A DNA stretch of 64,000 bases from Kuschelorhynchus macadamiae (taxonomy: Eukaryota; Arthropoda; Insecta; Coleoptera; Curculionidae). The stretch spans positions 1,368,001-1,432,000 of the forward strand of contig JAUTXW010000345.1 in the NCBI GenBank assembly GCA_030620095.1. Direction: 5' to 3'. The position numbers were made by a program, and so were the translations under genes. Numbering within the stretch: the first letter of the stretch is position 1; each line of letters begins with the position of its first letter. Below the pieces are notes generated by a model that had not been told where the DNA came from, made no database searches, and was given only the letters and a program-made list of their open reading frames with translations. This document shows positions 28,122-44,429 of the stretch, one piece after another.

Positions 28122-29246
28122 ATGTCAGATCAAGTTAGCGAAAATAAAAGTTATTCAAATGCGGCTATTTTAAATTTGTATTATATTCATGGCGGATGTC
28201 AAAGAATTGTTGCAAGAACCTGCAGAAGATTTAACACTCTTCCGAATTTGCCGCGAATAGACCCAAGGAAATTTTTCAGAATTTAGGGCAACTTTTTAAA
28301 TTTCGGAACTGTGCAGCCTCTAAGAATTCAATTTCATTCTATTAATGAGAACGAAGAAAATGAAATTAACGTTTTGGCATATTTTCATGCCCATCCTTAT
28401 GCTTCAATAACAAGAACACCAATATGGAGAATTTTACATAAACATAATATGCATGGCTACAAACGAATTACATTACAGGTTTTACAAGCAGATGATCCTC
28501 TAAAACGTGTAGATCTTTGCAAAATTTTATTAGTTCGTAAACAGGAGGATCCAGATATTCTGAAAGGAATTATTTGGAATGATGAAGCAAAATTCTCATG
28601 TGTAGGAATTTTTAACCGTTAAAATAATCATTTTTGATCTGCAAAAAATCCTCACTTTAGAAAAGAAAAAGGTTACCAACAAAAATTTAGTGTTAATATA
28701 TTTTGTTTGTTGATGGATAGGCCATTTTCAATATACATTTATGATGACAATGACTGCAAAATATATTGAAATTCTACCGTATATGATTTTTTGGAAAATC
28801 TACCGCTTATCGATGTGAGAAATTGTTGGTATCAACTCGATGGTGCTCCTGTCCATTGTACCCATGAAGCTTCCGCCGAACTGTATGATATGTTTAAAGA
28901 TAGGTGAATAAGACATGAAGAACCATGGAGTTGGCCACCGCGAACTCCAGATCTTACTCCATTAGGCTTTTTTTCTGTAGGGATTTAGAAAATCGGATAA
29001 AGCGTGCTTTTAAACAACTTAATCCACTAGAAATTCAAAGAGCTACTACCTGGCATGTGGTGAAATATATTACCGATTACTTACATATAAATGGTTTAAA
29101 CATCTGACATATTAGGCGAGATTCCAAAAGTTTTAATTTACTGACAAAATCGGTTCTTTTTAGAACCACAATTTCTATTAAAAGAAAATCGTTTGGCATT
29201 GCGTAAGCTGTGGTTACATCATACAAGACAGGGTTTTAGATATTAA
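28122..29246 (+). pseudogene. Mariner-like DDE transposase (insect Tc3/SETMAR-like family), broken
   Basis: It starts MSDQVSENKSYSNAAIL with YYIHGGCQRIVARTCRRF, the N-terminal helix-turn-helix of this insect family. RTPIWRILHKHNMHGYK follows, then the first catalytic block IIWNDEAKFSC (Asp kept), LDGAPVHC (second Asp kept; usual QQDGAPPH) and WSWPPRTPDLTPLGFF (third acidic position intact as PDLTPL). The C-terminus ALRKLWLHHTRQGFRY ends at TAA 29244-29246. Stops near 28285, 28621, 28770 and 28906 disable it. The stop codon TAA is part of the TTAA into which the MITE inserted, so the MITE arrived without changing the protein end. Confidence 0.85.
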
Positions 29247-29469
29247 CCTCCGTATTCACTAAAAAGGTTTAAAAGTTAGACCAGATCTAGTTGCTATGGT
29301 GTTAAAATTCTTGGTTCGCCAGTTTCGTTTCGCTTATGTCCCCGTTATTTTGTAATTGTGACATTTAGAAAAATTATTTGTTCAATTGTTAAAAATGTCA
29401 TCTTAAACCTATAACTGTCAAGGTAGAACTGGTCTAAATTTAAACCTCTTTAGTGAATACGGGTGTTAA
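29243..29469. mobile_element. TTAA-flanked palindromic MITE, copy 1
   Basis: TTAA at 29243-29246 and 29466-29469 bracket a sequence whose ends are inverted: CTCCGTATTCACTAAAAAGG and, reversed from the right, CACCCGTATTCACTAAAGAGG, followed by GTTTAA and TAGACCAG on both sides. TTAA target sites are typical of piggyBac-type transposases, which would have to act in trans. A second copy lies inverted at 31355-31579. Confidence 0.85.
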
Positions 29470-29473
29470 TGAC

Positions 29474-29592
29474 TATTTCTCGAATCTCAATATTAATTAT
29501 TTATAAAATCGCTTATAAATCGAAATATTTAATGTCTATTTGTCGAATATTAATAGTAATAATTATTCATAAAATCGCTTATAAATCGAAAA
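29474..29592 (+). repeat. Tandem duplication of the inner TIR edge
   Basis: A TCGAAT...TAAAATCGCTTATAAATCGAAA segment of about 68 bp occurs twice in a row just inside the right inverted repeat of the mariner, once in the left one. Confidence 0.7.
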
Positions 29593-30042
29593 CAGTTCAA
29601 AACAGGTATAGGAACATCTTATATGAAAAAAAATCAATTTGTCCACTCTATTCAACGGTTTTATAAATTTTAATTGATAAAAATTTTACATTGATTTGAC
29701 ATCTGGAGACGAAAATATCGAAGTTTTAGTTCACATAGTTTTGATAAAAAGAACACAAAATAATTAATATTTAGAAAACGGTAAGAAAAATGAAAAAATA
29801 TCCTATATAAAGAAAACTTAGATTGTTTCAGGGAATCTAAAAACAAAATAAACTACAGGGTGTCCTATTTAAAATTCCAAAGTTGATGCCAGTTACCAGT
29901 AGATCTGGCACCAATACAAATGCGAAATTATTTTTAAAAGCTAGAGCGCAGCTACTATGGCCGTTGTGATAATTTCAAATTTATTTTTCTTTTCGTTCTC
30001 CAGGTACTTCTAACATATCATCGAGTATGGAAGACCCTGTAT

Positions 30043-31354
30043 ATCTAGATCCTTTGGACGAGAAAGATTTGAAGATCAATAAAAGTAAATGTTATTCTTT
30101 CCTAGCATTATAAAACCAATGCTCTTTTGTAGGTCATCGCGCGTCATTAAAATAACTATATTTTGTGCGAACAACAGCCAATTTCTTCAATTTACATAAT
30201 AACTAGAAAAACGTTTGTCTAATGTTCCATACCACCGCAATTTTTTGCGATATGGTTTGACTTTAACCTTGAAGCAATGATATTTTTGCATAATATGATA
30301 CCGAGTTATTCTTAAGTTCATGGTCTATATCCCGTTACACTTTAACAACTCTTTTGTTTCAAGCATGCAATTTTAATTTTTGTAAATCCGTTTACACTTC
30401 TTATCCTATTTGTTATTGCAGACTCGATTACCGAGTTAGATTTAATAAAGAATAATAATAAAAAATATTGTTTTCGCAATAATTATGTAGGAATTTCAAA
30501 TTATAAAATTCTTGTTGGTTGAAGTTAAAGTTGTAACGTCATTTTGATATCAGATATCATTAAACTTCTCTTAAATATTTAGATGGTGAGTTTTCTAGCC
30601 TGGCTTTGACTGTATTAAGAGAAGTTATCTACTAAGAGAAAGAAACTAGAACCTTCACGTGTCTGCTATTAACTAAATATGCATTACATAAGGGAAGGGT
30701 ATTGAACTATTATATACAGAGTTCGATACAGGGTTTGCAAATAATTTTTTAAATTTTTTGAATTCCAAAGCTTACACCTAACTTGTACACTTTATTAAGT
30801 CAAAAAATAGTGGTTCAAATAGAGCTCTAAAATTTTTACTTCCACAGTAAAGTTAGAGACGAAAGGTCGATAAAAGCTACTTTTCACCATTATCGACATT
30901 TAGTCGAACATGTATGTCTTTCGGAAAAACTACATGGTAGTTAAAAATGTACAAACTAAAAGCGTTGATTGAAGGAAAAAGGCTTTCAATCAACGCTAAT
31001 AGAAATTACAACACGACATATTTCACAGGCTGCAAGTAAATAATATGTTGGACTCTTTGAAAACAAGTGCAAGCAAATAATACGTTCGAGGCTTTGAAAA
31101 CACACAGGAATCATAAAAATCCGTAGAATAATTTTAAATAAATATGTTTTAAACATGAATAGGCAAACTACAGATTCTTTCTATAGAAATAATAGAATTA
31201 AACTAAGCTTATTTATGTTTATAAGCTAATATTAATCAAGATGCAGGGTGTCAAAAAAATTGAAAGTTTATTTTCGAAGTCTTTAAATTCCTTTGAGGAT
31301 AAATAACATTTTTCATTAAATTTAATATCAGAAGTTTTTAAGGGGACGGGAAAT
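30043..31354. other. AT-rich stretch; one small hairpin
   Basis: The only structured item is a 13-bp-arm hairpin at 30961-30997 (AGCGTTGATTGAA and its exact reverse complement). No ORF is supportable. Confidence 0.5.
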
Positions 31355-31579
31355 TTAACACCCGTATTCACTAAAGAGGTTTAAGTTTAGACCAGACCTA
31401 ACTTGACAAATATAGGTTTAAGATGACATTTTTAACAACTGAACAAATATTTTTCTAAATGTTACAATTACGAAATAACAGTGACATAAGCGAAACATAA
31501 CTGGCGAACTAAGAGTTTCAAGTACCATGGCAACTAGACCTGGTCTAACTCTTAAACCTTTTTGTGAATGCGGGGGTAA
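31355..31579. mobile_element. TTAA-flanked palindromic MITE, copy 2 (inverted relative to copy 1)
   Basis: It starts TTAACACCCGTATTCACT at 31355 and ends GTGAATGCGGGGGTAA at 31579. The interior, for example CATAAGCGAAAC and GTTACAATTACGAAATAAC, is the reverse complement of the interior of the copy at 29243-29469. The right TTAA has decayed to GTAA. Confidence 0.85.
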
Positions 31580-34039
31580 GTGTCTTTAAAATTTTAATGT
31601 AGATCATAGGGGGCACTTTCTGTGATATGTTTTATTTATATTATATGTTAAACCGATATATTTTATTAAGATCTTGCTATTTTTCGACATTAATTCGACG
31701 ACCGTTTACGCAGTGATGTTAGTTTACCGACGCAATAAAAATGTTATTAACATATTTACGATACGGCTTTCTTGGCTTTAACTGAGAGTAGGAAAACGTT
31801 AACTTTTGACAACAGTTAAATTTTTATAACGTACTTTATGCCTTCATGGTTAATATTTAATTATTACTGCCTTTAATTATCAGGTTTTGAAAAGAAAGTT
31901 TTATCTATTATATATTAAAAACAATAATATTAAGATATTCAGATGTCATTTCTTTAGATACGAAGTTAAAATAAAAGTAAATGGTAGGCTAAAAGTTGTT
32001 ATGTGGTAATAAAGTAATATAATAGAATTAATACACAAAAGTAAGTACAATCATATGATTAATTTGACAAAATATGCTTGATAGTGAATTGGCTATTGCA
32101 AAGAGGCAAACCACTGACTGCTTCTGCGTAGGCGTGCTACTTCCATAATATATCTATTCGTTATTTGATGTACTTTAAAATATGGCAATAAAAAACACAA
32201 GGAGAAAGTGTGCATAATTTTAGCTTTTTATTGATAAAAAAAACGAATTTTTTCACTCAGTAACTAACGGGTTAACAAAAAGATTTTCGTGGCTGAAATA
32301 GTGCAGATAGCTTTATGTTCAATAGTTGGTTGCATATTAAATTGCATTTTATTAAAGCAGAAATAGGCAAGAATAGCTAAAGAGGTATACAGTTAGGTCA
32401 CTTGTAACTTGAGACATTGATTAAAATGGATTATTTCGCAATGGAATAAATATATTATAATTCCTTATATATTATATCTATATATATTTCGGCTAATGTA
32501 TAATTAAAATATATTTTGTCTGACTTGCAAAATTATTAAATATTAAAACACAAGAAACAAAAATGTCCGTTCAAGTATTTATATTCTAAAAGGTTGTTCT
32601 TTTAAATCAGGCGAATTAATGAAAGTCAAAACGTTCATTGTTGCATACATAAAATTAAGGTAGTTTCTTCCGTAGTGTACACTTGATGCAAATAGGTTCG
32701 GTAATTAATAATTTAATCTTTATCTATGAAAACGAAACAAAAAAGATAAAGAAATTGGATCGACAATGTCCATCATTAGAATTTCCGATACGAACACAAC
32801 TTCAGGAGAAGCACTTCAAATCAGTACCAGCGATCAATCACTGAGTTAGAAAATGATAGCGGCAGATATCGATCAATAATATTTAGCTATCGTGTGCGCA
32901 ACGTGAAACGCGAGCGTAAAAAATACCAACTAGTTTGGCAATGTGCTCTCACGCAATTTGACCCAAAACCTTATCTGATCTTCAATAAATTTTACTTTCG
33001 TGTTAACCGGGACCACTTAATAAAAATGATCATTAGTTATGAGAGACTAATGATACACTATTTTTATTGTTTTGCAACTGTGTTAGATGTTAGCTGGAGA
33101 TAATTCAGTGTTGACTATACATGTTTAGAATTGCTTTAAATTCTCGACAGTACCTAAGTGTGTGCAATTTCTTTACGCATTTGATTTACTTTAAAAAATG
33201 CCTGATATTAAGATAAAGGTAACTTTCGCGTGCACAACCCACTGAGTTTCAAATATATCGGTGATGCAAAAGTTGGGTATCACATGGTTCCAAAAATTTT
33301 GTAATCCGATTTTAAATATAATTTTGAATTATGTCAGGAGTAGGGAGCACGTAGGAAAACTATTGGCTAATATCTAAAATGAAGTATATAATAATAGCAA
33401 TAAAAACAAAATAATAATATTAATAAATAGTCTTTATGAAGAATTGTAAAAAAATACAATTCTTAATGTGGGAGGTCTAGCTGACTAATATCATGCATAA
33501 TACTAAATACTAATCTGTCTGACACATAACATTGAAAAGTGAGAATAAATGGAAAGGGTTTGAACTACAGTCTTGTTGACGTAAACGATGATTGAGATAA
33601 AATAGAAATATGTTTATACAGGTGACCACACAAACACTGACTGCACAAGGCGCTAACGATTTGCATGATAAATCATATAATTAAATGCCTAGAATAAAAC
33701 ATATCATTATCTAGAACACAGACATGATTGCCAGTACCTAATATAGTTTAAGTTGATGTATAGAAACAAAACAATAAAGCTAGAGCCAATTAGATGTGTT
33801 ATTACTAACATAAGCATTACTAACTACTCTCTGTTTATTTAGCATTTCTAACTACTCTGTGCCCAATTAGCAGTATCGATTTAATACTATACCGAAAAAG
33901 TATTATGGAGGTATACCAATTATAATATTTTGCATCGTTATAGCTAAAGCTGCGCTGAAAATGATATCTTTTGTGTTGGGGCTCATTCAGAGCTTCGCCC
34001 TAAGAGGAACAGTATGCATTTCATTTTGATTTCATTGAC

Positions 34040-34042
<3 letters not shown>
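31580..34042. other. AT-rich stretch without recognisable gene
   Basis: A 69-codon frame at 32894-33103 (basic N-terminus RNVKRERKK) is not recognised and lacks any supporting neighbour. A small hairpin AGAATTGTA/TACAATTCT sits near 33440. Nothing else seen. Confidence 0.45.
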
Positions 34043-34134
<92 letters not shown>

Positions 34135-34135
34135 C

Positions 34136-34213
<78 letters not shown>
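34043..34213. repeat. (TA)n microsatellite, interrupted, left of palindrome
   Basis: TA dinucleotides with short interruptions (AAATATACATA near 34127-34138 and TTTATA near 34159). The Tyr-Ile frames here are not genes. Confidence 0.95.
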
Positions 34214-34218
<5 letters not shown>

Positions 34219-34303
34219 GTTTCTTAAACCTTTTATTTATAATTACTTCGAAAATATTTCTTGGGTCTAGGTTTATGCATTGAAACAATAGTGGTTATAT
34301 TTC

Positions 34304-34343
34304 GCTCGACGTTTCGCTTTTGATTAAAAGCATTTTCAAGAGC
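34304..34343 (-). ncRNA. Hammerhead-ribozyme-like motif, left arm of palindrome
   Basis: On the minus strand: GCTC (stem I), TTGAAAA in place of CTGANGA, TGCTTTT-AATC-AAAAGC (stem II, six pairs), GAAAC, GTC, GAGC (stem I). Both stems pair perfectly. The first core block has two substitutions (C to T and G to A), so cleavage is likely weak or lost. Confidence 0.5.
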
Positions 34344-35007
34344 ATTTATTTTAGCTAAAAAGAGAAAAAAAAAAATAATATCAGGTCGATACAAACTGGT
34401 TTGTTAAAATTGCCGTTTTGTCAATTATAAAAACATTGATAAAGTAAAATTCTTCATTAATCCTAAAACATTTAGCAGCAGAACACTTTTCCAAAATGAC
34501 TTTCACAATTTTACACATTAAAAAATATTAAAAAACTTATTTACATTATTGACGAAAAAAAAAAAAAAAAAAAAAAAAAAAAACAAAAATATTTGTACAA
34601 TTTGGTTTAAAGCCGTTAATTAAAAATAGGTAACCTACCTTGGAAAACAAAGCTTCATTTTTAACTCTATTATATTTAAGGCACCTATTGCCTTAAATAT
34701 AATAGAATTAGAAATGAAGCTTTGTTTTCCAAGGTAGGTTACCTATTTTTAATTAACGGCTTTAAACCAAATTGTACAAATGTTTTTGTTTTTTTTCGTC
34801 AATAATGCAAATAAGTTTTTTAATATTTTTTAATGTGTAAAATTGTGAAAGTCATTTTGGAAAAGTGTTCTGCTGCTAAATGTTTTAGGATTAATGAAGA
34901 ATTTTACTTTATCAATGTTTTTATAATTGACAAAACGGCAATTTTAACAAACCAGTTTGTATCGACCTGATATTGTTTTTTTTTTTCTCTTTTTAGCTAA
35001 AATAAAT

Positions 35008-35047
35008 GCTCTTGAAAATGCTTTTAATCAAAAGCGAAACGTCGAGC
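35008..35047 (+). ncRNA. Hammerhead-ribozyme-like motif, right arm of palindrome
   Basis: Identical to the left-arm motif on the opposite strand: stem I GCTC/GAGC, stem II GCTTTT/AAAAGC, GAAAC and GTC. The predicted cleavage lies after position 35043, 67 nt before the TA array. Confidence 0.5.
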
Positions 35048-35105
35048 GAAATATAACCACTATTGTTTCAATGCATAAACCTAGACCCAAGAAATATTTT
35101 CGAAG

Positions 35106-39023
<3,918 letters not shown>

Positions 39024-39705
39024 TAAAGTGCGGGACACGAAAGAAAACCGGGCGGAGTCAATCGGTTTAGGAAGGTCGGCCAAGAAATCTCTTTAAACCA
39101 GTGGTGTCCCGTCGTTCTTTAAATAATATGACAATTGGCACTCCTTTTTGACTATACGCACTTCAGATAATTAAAAAATGTAACTATGCTTAATGAACCT
39201 TTATCTATATTTGTCTGTTCTCTTTCGTGTACCGCACTTCTATCTCTTTTGTGTTGCAAAAACGGCGAACTTTCGAATTTTAAAATGATTTAATTTTGAT
39301 TTTTCTTGATCGATTTACCTATAAATATATTTTTTCTTGAGATCTGTCATTAACGGTTCTCGGGCTACTGCCTACGTCCACTATTATTGGACCACCCAGT
39401 ATAGTGATACCCGATTTACAAGTCCAGATTTTACAAGGGCAGCCAGCATCAGATCCAGTGAACGAGATTTATCAAAATTTTAATTTATACAGTTCGACTT
39501 TGGGCTACTCGGGTATGCCAAAAGCGGCCGTCTGCCTCCGCTTGTCATATTACTTTATACAGGGGCCGTCATTGTAAAGTACTATACAGGGCGTTTCCTA
39601 ATTGCATGCTGATGTTAAGGGGGATATGTTTATGTCCTAAAAGTCTTAACTTTTGAGATACAGGATGGTAAAGTTTAAAAAGAAAACATTTTTTTCATCC
39701 CAATT

Positions 39706-39903
39706 CTGATGCTATTGTAGATAACTGCATGAAATTTGATACACGTCTTCTATACATTAAGGAGCATACTGATTTACCCAGTTAATTACATATGCACGCC
39801 ACTGGTAGAAATTTCAAAAATTGATTGTTAATAAAAAATGCCCTTTAATGCGTAAAAGATGTGTATCAAATTTCACACAGTTATTTATCTATAATAGCAT
39901 CAG
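39706..39903. repeat. Hairpin with ~58-bp arms inside the DDE element
   Basis: CTGATGCTATTGTAGATAA...GAAATTTGATACAC at 39706-39762 is reverse-complemented, with several mismatches and an extra AATA, at 39842-39903. GGGCGTTTCCTAATTGC and GAGATACAGGATGG just to the left look like ends of another mobile element, so this may be a nested MITE. Confidence 0.75.
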
Positions 39904-40099
39904 ATATTGAGTCAATCGCTTTTAATGTTACTTTATTTAAATCTTTAATTGAAAGTTCACCGGTGTTGCGCTCTCGAATATATTTTTTTACTCCTACCCA
40001 TGCAAGTTCAATAGGGTTAAAAATGTATGATCGAGCTTACGTCAAAGACCGTCAATTTTATACTTTCTTTCTCTAGGCTTGTGGGCTGATATTACTTCA

Positions 40100-41069
40100 T
40101 ATAATTGATATTTTCTCCATGTTGGATCACAAGATTGTTCGATTTAAGTCACGCTATCATCATGATCAGATTCATATGAGCTTTCGTAAAGTATTTAGTT
40201 GGCACTTTATCTTCTACGTGAGAATGATAAGACGCATTATCCATTACCACGACTGATTTGGGAGGAATGTTAGATAGATGCTTCTCGAGCAACCACTTTT
40301 CAAAATTATCTCTATTTATCTGTCCATGATAGTCTCCAGTTGTTAGTCCCGAGCGAAAAACTGAAGCAGCATTAACTATAGTAAAACGACTACTAGAGCG
40401 GATTCCTTGAACAACACCTGTAACACTTTCACTTTGCCAGCATTTGTTCAATGTCATATCATTATCTACCCAGGTTTCGTCTAGATACACAATATTGCGT
40501 CCTTTTTACCTATATTGCCTTACAGTTGATAGATATTTCACCCGCCAGTGAAAAATATTTGGTCTCTCAATGAGCAATTTTCGTTTATTTTGGCACTTGC
40601 GCCAAACAAAACCATTTGATCGTAAAAGCCGATTTAAGGTTTTATACCCGTACGGAAAACCTATTTTGTTCTTTATAGCACGAAGTAGGGGTTTGCAGGT
40701 CGGAAACTTCTTCAAGTTTATATAAAAATCCTCTATTGTTCGTCGAATTACTTGAAAATCACCATCGTCAATTTTATTTTTGTATGATAATCCGGGTCTT
40801 TTTTTACCAGGAGATTTTAAAGGTGAAGTAGAACATGAGCGATCATTATGTTCTCTTTGAATTTTTACTACGGAATACTTTCTGAAAGTGTAAAATGCAG
40901 CGCGTTCTGTTCGATTTTGAATTGGAATAGTCAAATTATTATTTTCAGCTTCTTTAGTACAGGCCTGTATAACGCTCGTAATAACTTCACGTGCACCGCT
41001 TCGAATTGTTTTCCTCTTTTGCTCGCCATCGTTACTTCGTAATAATAATTCAAATTCAACGCAACGCAT
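40100..41069 (-). pseudogene. DDE superfamily endonuclease/transposase, lightly broken
   Basis: The N-terminal part (41069-40506, 187 codons from an ATG) starts MRCVEFELLLRSNDGEQKR and carries DGDFQVIRRTIEDFY and TCKPLLRAIKNKIGFPYGYKTLNRLLRSNGF, the two DNA-binding helical regions. A stop just after YLSTVRQYR separates it from MYLDETWVDNDMT (first catalytic Asp/Glu; family YLDETW) at 40490. TIVNAASVFRSGL and TGDYHGQINRDNFEKWL follow, then VVVMDNASYHS (second Asp; family VIVMDNASYHS) near 40240. The frame ends near 40149, before the final Asp/Glu region (the reading around 40149-40100 is frameshifted). It is common in arthropods and close to active form, but interrupted. Confidence 0.85.
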
Positions 41070-41511
41070 TTATAGAGAAATGAAAACAAATGCTCGAAAT
41101 GTATAGGCGCCACTGGAAATAGCTAGAACCTTCTAGCGGCAAGTGCATAAAGACTCTAGGCACATCCCAATTACAAGTAGACCAGTGCGAAATTTACTAA
41201 ATCCTCGACTAATTTTCTGTACTGCTTAGCTGGCGCACTTTGTAGGCGAAGCGGCAAACCATTACAATAAATAAAATAACATAAAATTTATTTGCGTACA
41301 CAAATTTTACTTTTCCGCTTGCTTAAGACTGTGAACCTTCATTTTAAGGACCGCCCGGTTTTCTTTCGTGTCCCGCACTTTAGTTAACACTCCTCCTGAT
41401 TAAACGCTCACCAGTAAATTTAAATCCCAAAGAATAGCTTTTCTCGCCTTAGGTTTCATCTCCCTAATTAAAAAAAAAAAAAAAAAACGAGAAATAAAAG
41501 TTAAGAAAAAG

Positions 41512-41749
41512 TTAAATTAGTATCCCCCAGGTAGACCCTTGAAGATAAAAAAAAGTATTTGCTGTCGGATATACCGTTGCAGCTGGTTCGGGTACTGAAT
41601 TTAGCAGTCGTCCCCGGTAATTAAACCGTTGAGAAGGCAGATATACCGTTGAAGCTGATTCTGGTTCTGAATTTAGTAGTCTCGCCCGGTTATACACCGT
41701 CGAGAAGGCAGACTCAGATCCTGAATCACTTTTCGGTGGTTTCGAGCGC
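41512..41749 (-). other. Possible coding fragment with 24-residue tandem repeat
   Basis: A 72-bp unit starting ATATACCGTT is repeated at 41569 and 41641, with a partial third copy to the right. Because 72 is a multiple of three, the minus strand keeps one open frame through all copies: S-ES-A-STVY followed by RARLLNSEPESASTVY and RGRLLNSVPEPAATVY. A TAG precedes the frame near 41752. Which gene it belonged to, or whether it is coding at all, is unknown. It lies 130 bp beyond the DDE transposon. Confidence 0.4.
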
Positions 41750-42984
41750 TATTTATATGAAAACGAGCCGCAAGAAAAATATGAAATTTTGACCCTTAAT
41801 CGCGGGTTTCCATGTCGGTTTCGAGATAAGGCCCTGTGTTCCTGTACAAATTCCCTTCAAAACGATCTTCTAAAAATCTGATTATTTTTAACGTTAAAAT
41901 TATGAATTATTGAATATTATTTTAAACTACAATTTTAATATTTTGAATAGAGCTGGGGGCAGGTCGGTTCAATATGTTTAAAAAGTTTATATCCTGTCAT
42001 AATTATTTCTATATGTATGGGATTTAAAAATGATTTTATCCCAGCAATTGTAACTTTTGGTCAGACGGTTGCAATCTATAACATATTAAATTTTTAAGGG
42101 ATTTGATCGAAACCACTTTTCCATAAGATTTGTGCGTAGTACTTTGTAACTAATTTGTTAATTTTGTTATATGCATTATTTCAAAAATTGGTCGTTCCCG
42201 TTTCAAGTATATCAATGTTTGTGCTGCAGCAGCATTTTAAATTAACACACTTCTGTTTCCTGCAATATTAATTGAGAGAGCTCAGTATTAACATAATATA
42301 AAATGCTTGAAGTATGTTGCATTAACATTAACTTATTAGGCAAACGAATTATGAGTCAAAACTAGTTTGCCCTAAGCTGCCTGATGTAAGAGAATTTAAT
42401 AGATACAAAATGCTTAAAAACGACTTAAAATCTAACTTTAAGACTTTCGCGTTCGAAATAAGTATGCTTTATTTATGTCAGATGTGCTCTTCAACGAATC
42501 CTATTGATTGCCTAATAATAAATAATCTAAATTATTTGATGAAACAATGTTGTAGTACATGATGCTTTTAAATTTGACATTTATAGGCCCGCTACTGGAT
42601 CTAAATATATAAGCATAACAAGTAGAGTGACATTTAAGGTAACGCGTATGATATTTTCAAGGTATGTAACAACTTACAGAAATTTAATTAAGACTAATCT
42701 AAATTGTCAGTAATTTGCTCACGTAATTATTCAATGAACTGTTATTTTACACATAATCCATCTTAATCTAAGAGATTGTTTTATGTTGCGGTATGCCGTT
42801 AGACAAGTTATAGAAATTAAAAATTTTGAAAAGTTTTTTAATATGCATTAGTGTGTATATTTAGAGATTGTTTAAAATTTTTATAGTGTCAATAGCCATC
42901 AGCAAAATCAGACATATTAGGAGTTATTGTGATTTAAATCTTACAGACAGGTTTACTTGATTTTTAGGAAATCAACAAAATGAA
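41750..42984. other. AT-rich stretch without recognisable gene
   Basis: No supportable ORF, repeat or structure seen. Confidence 0.45.
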
Positions 42985-43890
<906 letters not shown>

Positions 43891-44429
43891 AACAGGAGCA
43901 GAACCGACATTTGTGGTTACCGAGAGAACATCCGAAATCTTCGCCGGACTTCAGGCATATGACCAGGTGTGGCTTTAAGAGATCTGGAGCCCCCCCGAAA
44001 CTCCAAAATCAAGTTGATATAGGCATGCTTCTTCCTAATTTTCTTGAGACTTGACAGTTTGAACTCCCCCCCTCCCTTCGCCGAACTGATTTTTTGGCTG
44101 CGTACCCGCTGGATTTGCTATTTTATTAACCCGAGATCAATCAATCACGTAGATCACGTATTTTTGTATACACTAAGCACAAGAAAGTTGACTACCAGCT
44201 TCCAAATAATTTGAAAAACCTTGAGTTTTATTCATATATATTACAACTAGTTCAGAAACTTAAGACGAATATGATAGGAGTTTACAATTACAGTTATTTG
44301 AATTAAAATAGCAATAAATTACCACAAATTCCTTTGCCTGATTTGCTTTTCTCATGAATGTATTTAAATGGTACTGTAAATCGTCAAAAGTGCCGGTATA
44401 ATCCAAGAAGGTTTTATCGCGTTTTATAT
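43891..44429. other. Unassigned stretch
   Basis: More GC-rich at 43900-44110 than its surroundings (GGAGCCCCCCCGAAACTCC, CTCCCCCCCTCCC). No frame or terminal repeat recognised. Confidence 0.35.

Larger units (their letters stand above)
27491..30042 (+). mobile_element. Mariner-like transposon with ~500-bp terminal inverted repeats
   Basis: TA followed by CAGGGTATTCCATGG at 27491 and, reversed from 30042, TA followed by CAGGGTCTTCCATAC mark both ends. The inverted similarity runs far inward, through GAACGAAAAGAAAAAT, GCGCTCTAGCTTTTAAAAAT and GTCCTATTTAAAATTCCAAAG, to AATCGCTTATAAATCG. Each arm is therefore about 510-550 bp (27491-28040 and 29530-30042). The arms carry a second, internal end-like word (ACAGGGTGTCC at 29866, reversed at 27688), so a smaller nested pair of ends is also present. 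The element holds a broken transposase and a TTAA MITE. The total is 2552 bp including the inserted MITE. Confidence 0.85.
39024..41382 (-). mobile_element. Tc1/mariner-superfamily DDE transposon with perfect 30-bp TIRs
   Basis: AAGTGCGGGACACGAAAG begins the left TIR at 39026-39055. The right TIR 41351-41380 is its exact reverse complement over 30 bases. TA dinucleotides sit outside both (39024-39025 and 41381-41382), the expected target duplication. The length is 2355 bp and the transposase reads on the minus strand. Perfect TIRs point to a fairly recent insertion. A diverged extra copy of the TIR tip in right-end orientation lies at about 39220-39241. The 3' part (39056-40100) contains a hairpin at 39706-39903 that may be a nested insertion. 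Confidence 0.92.
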
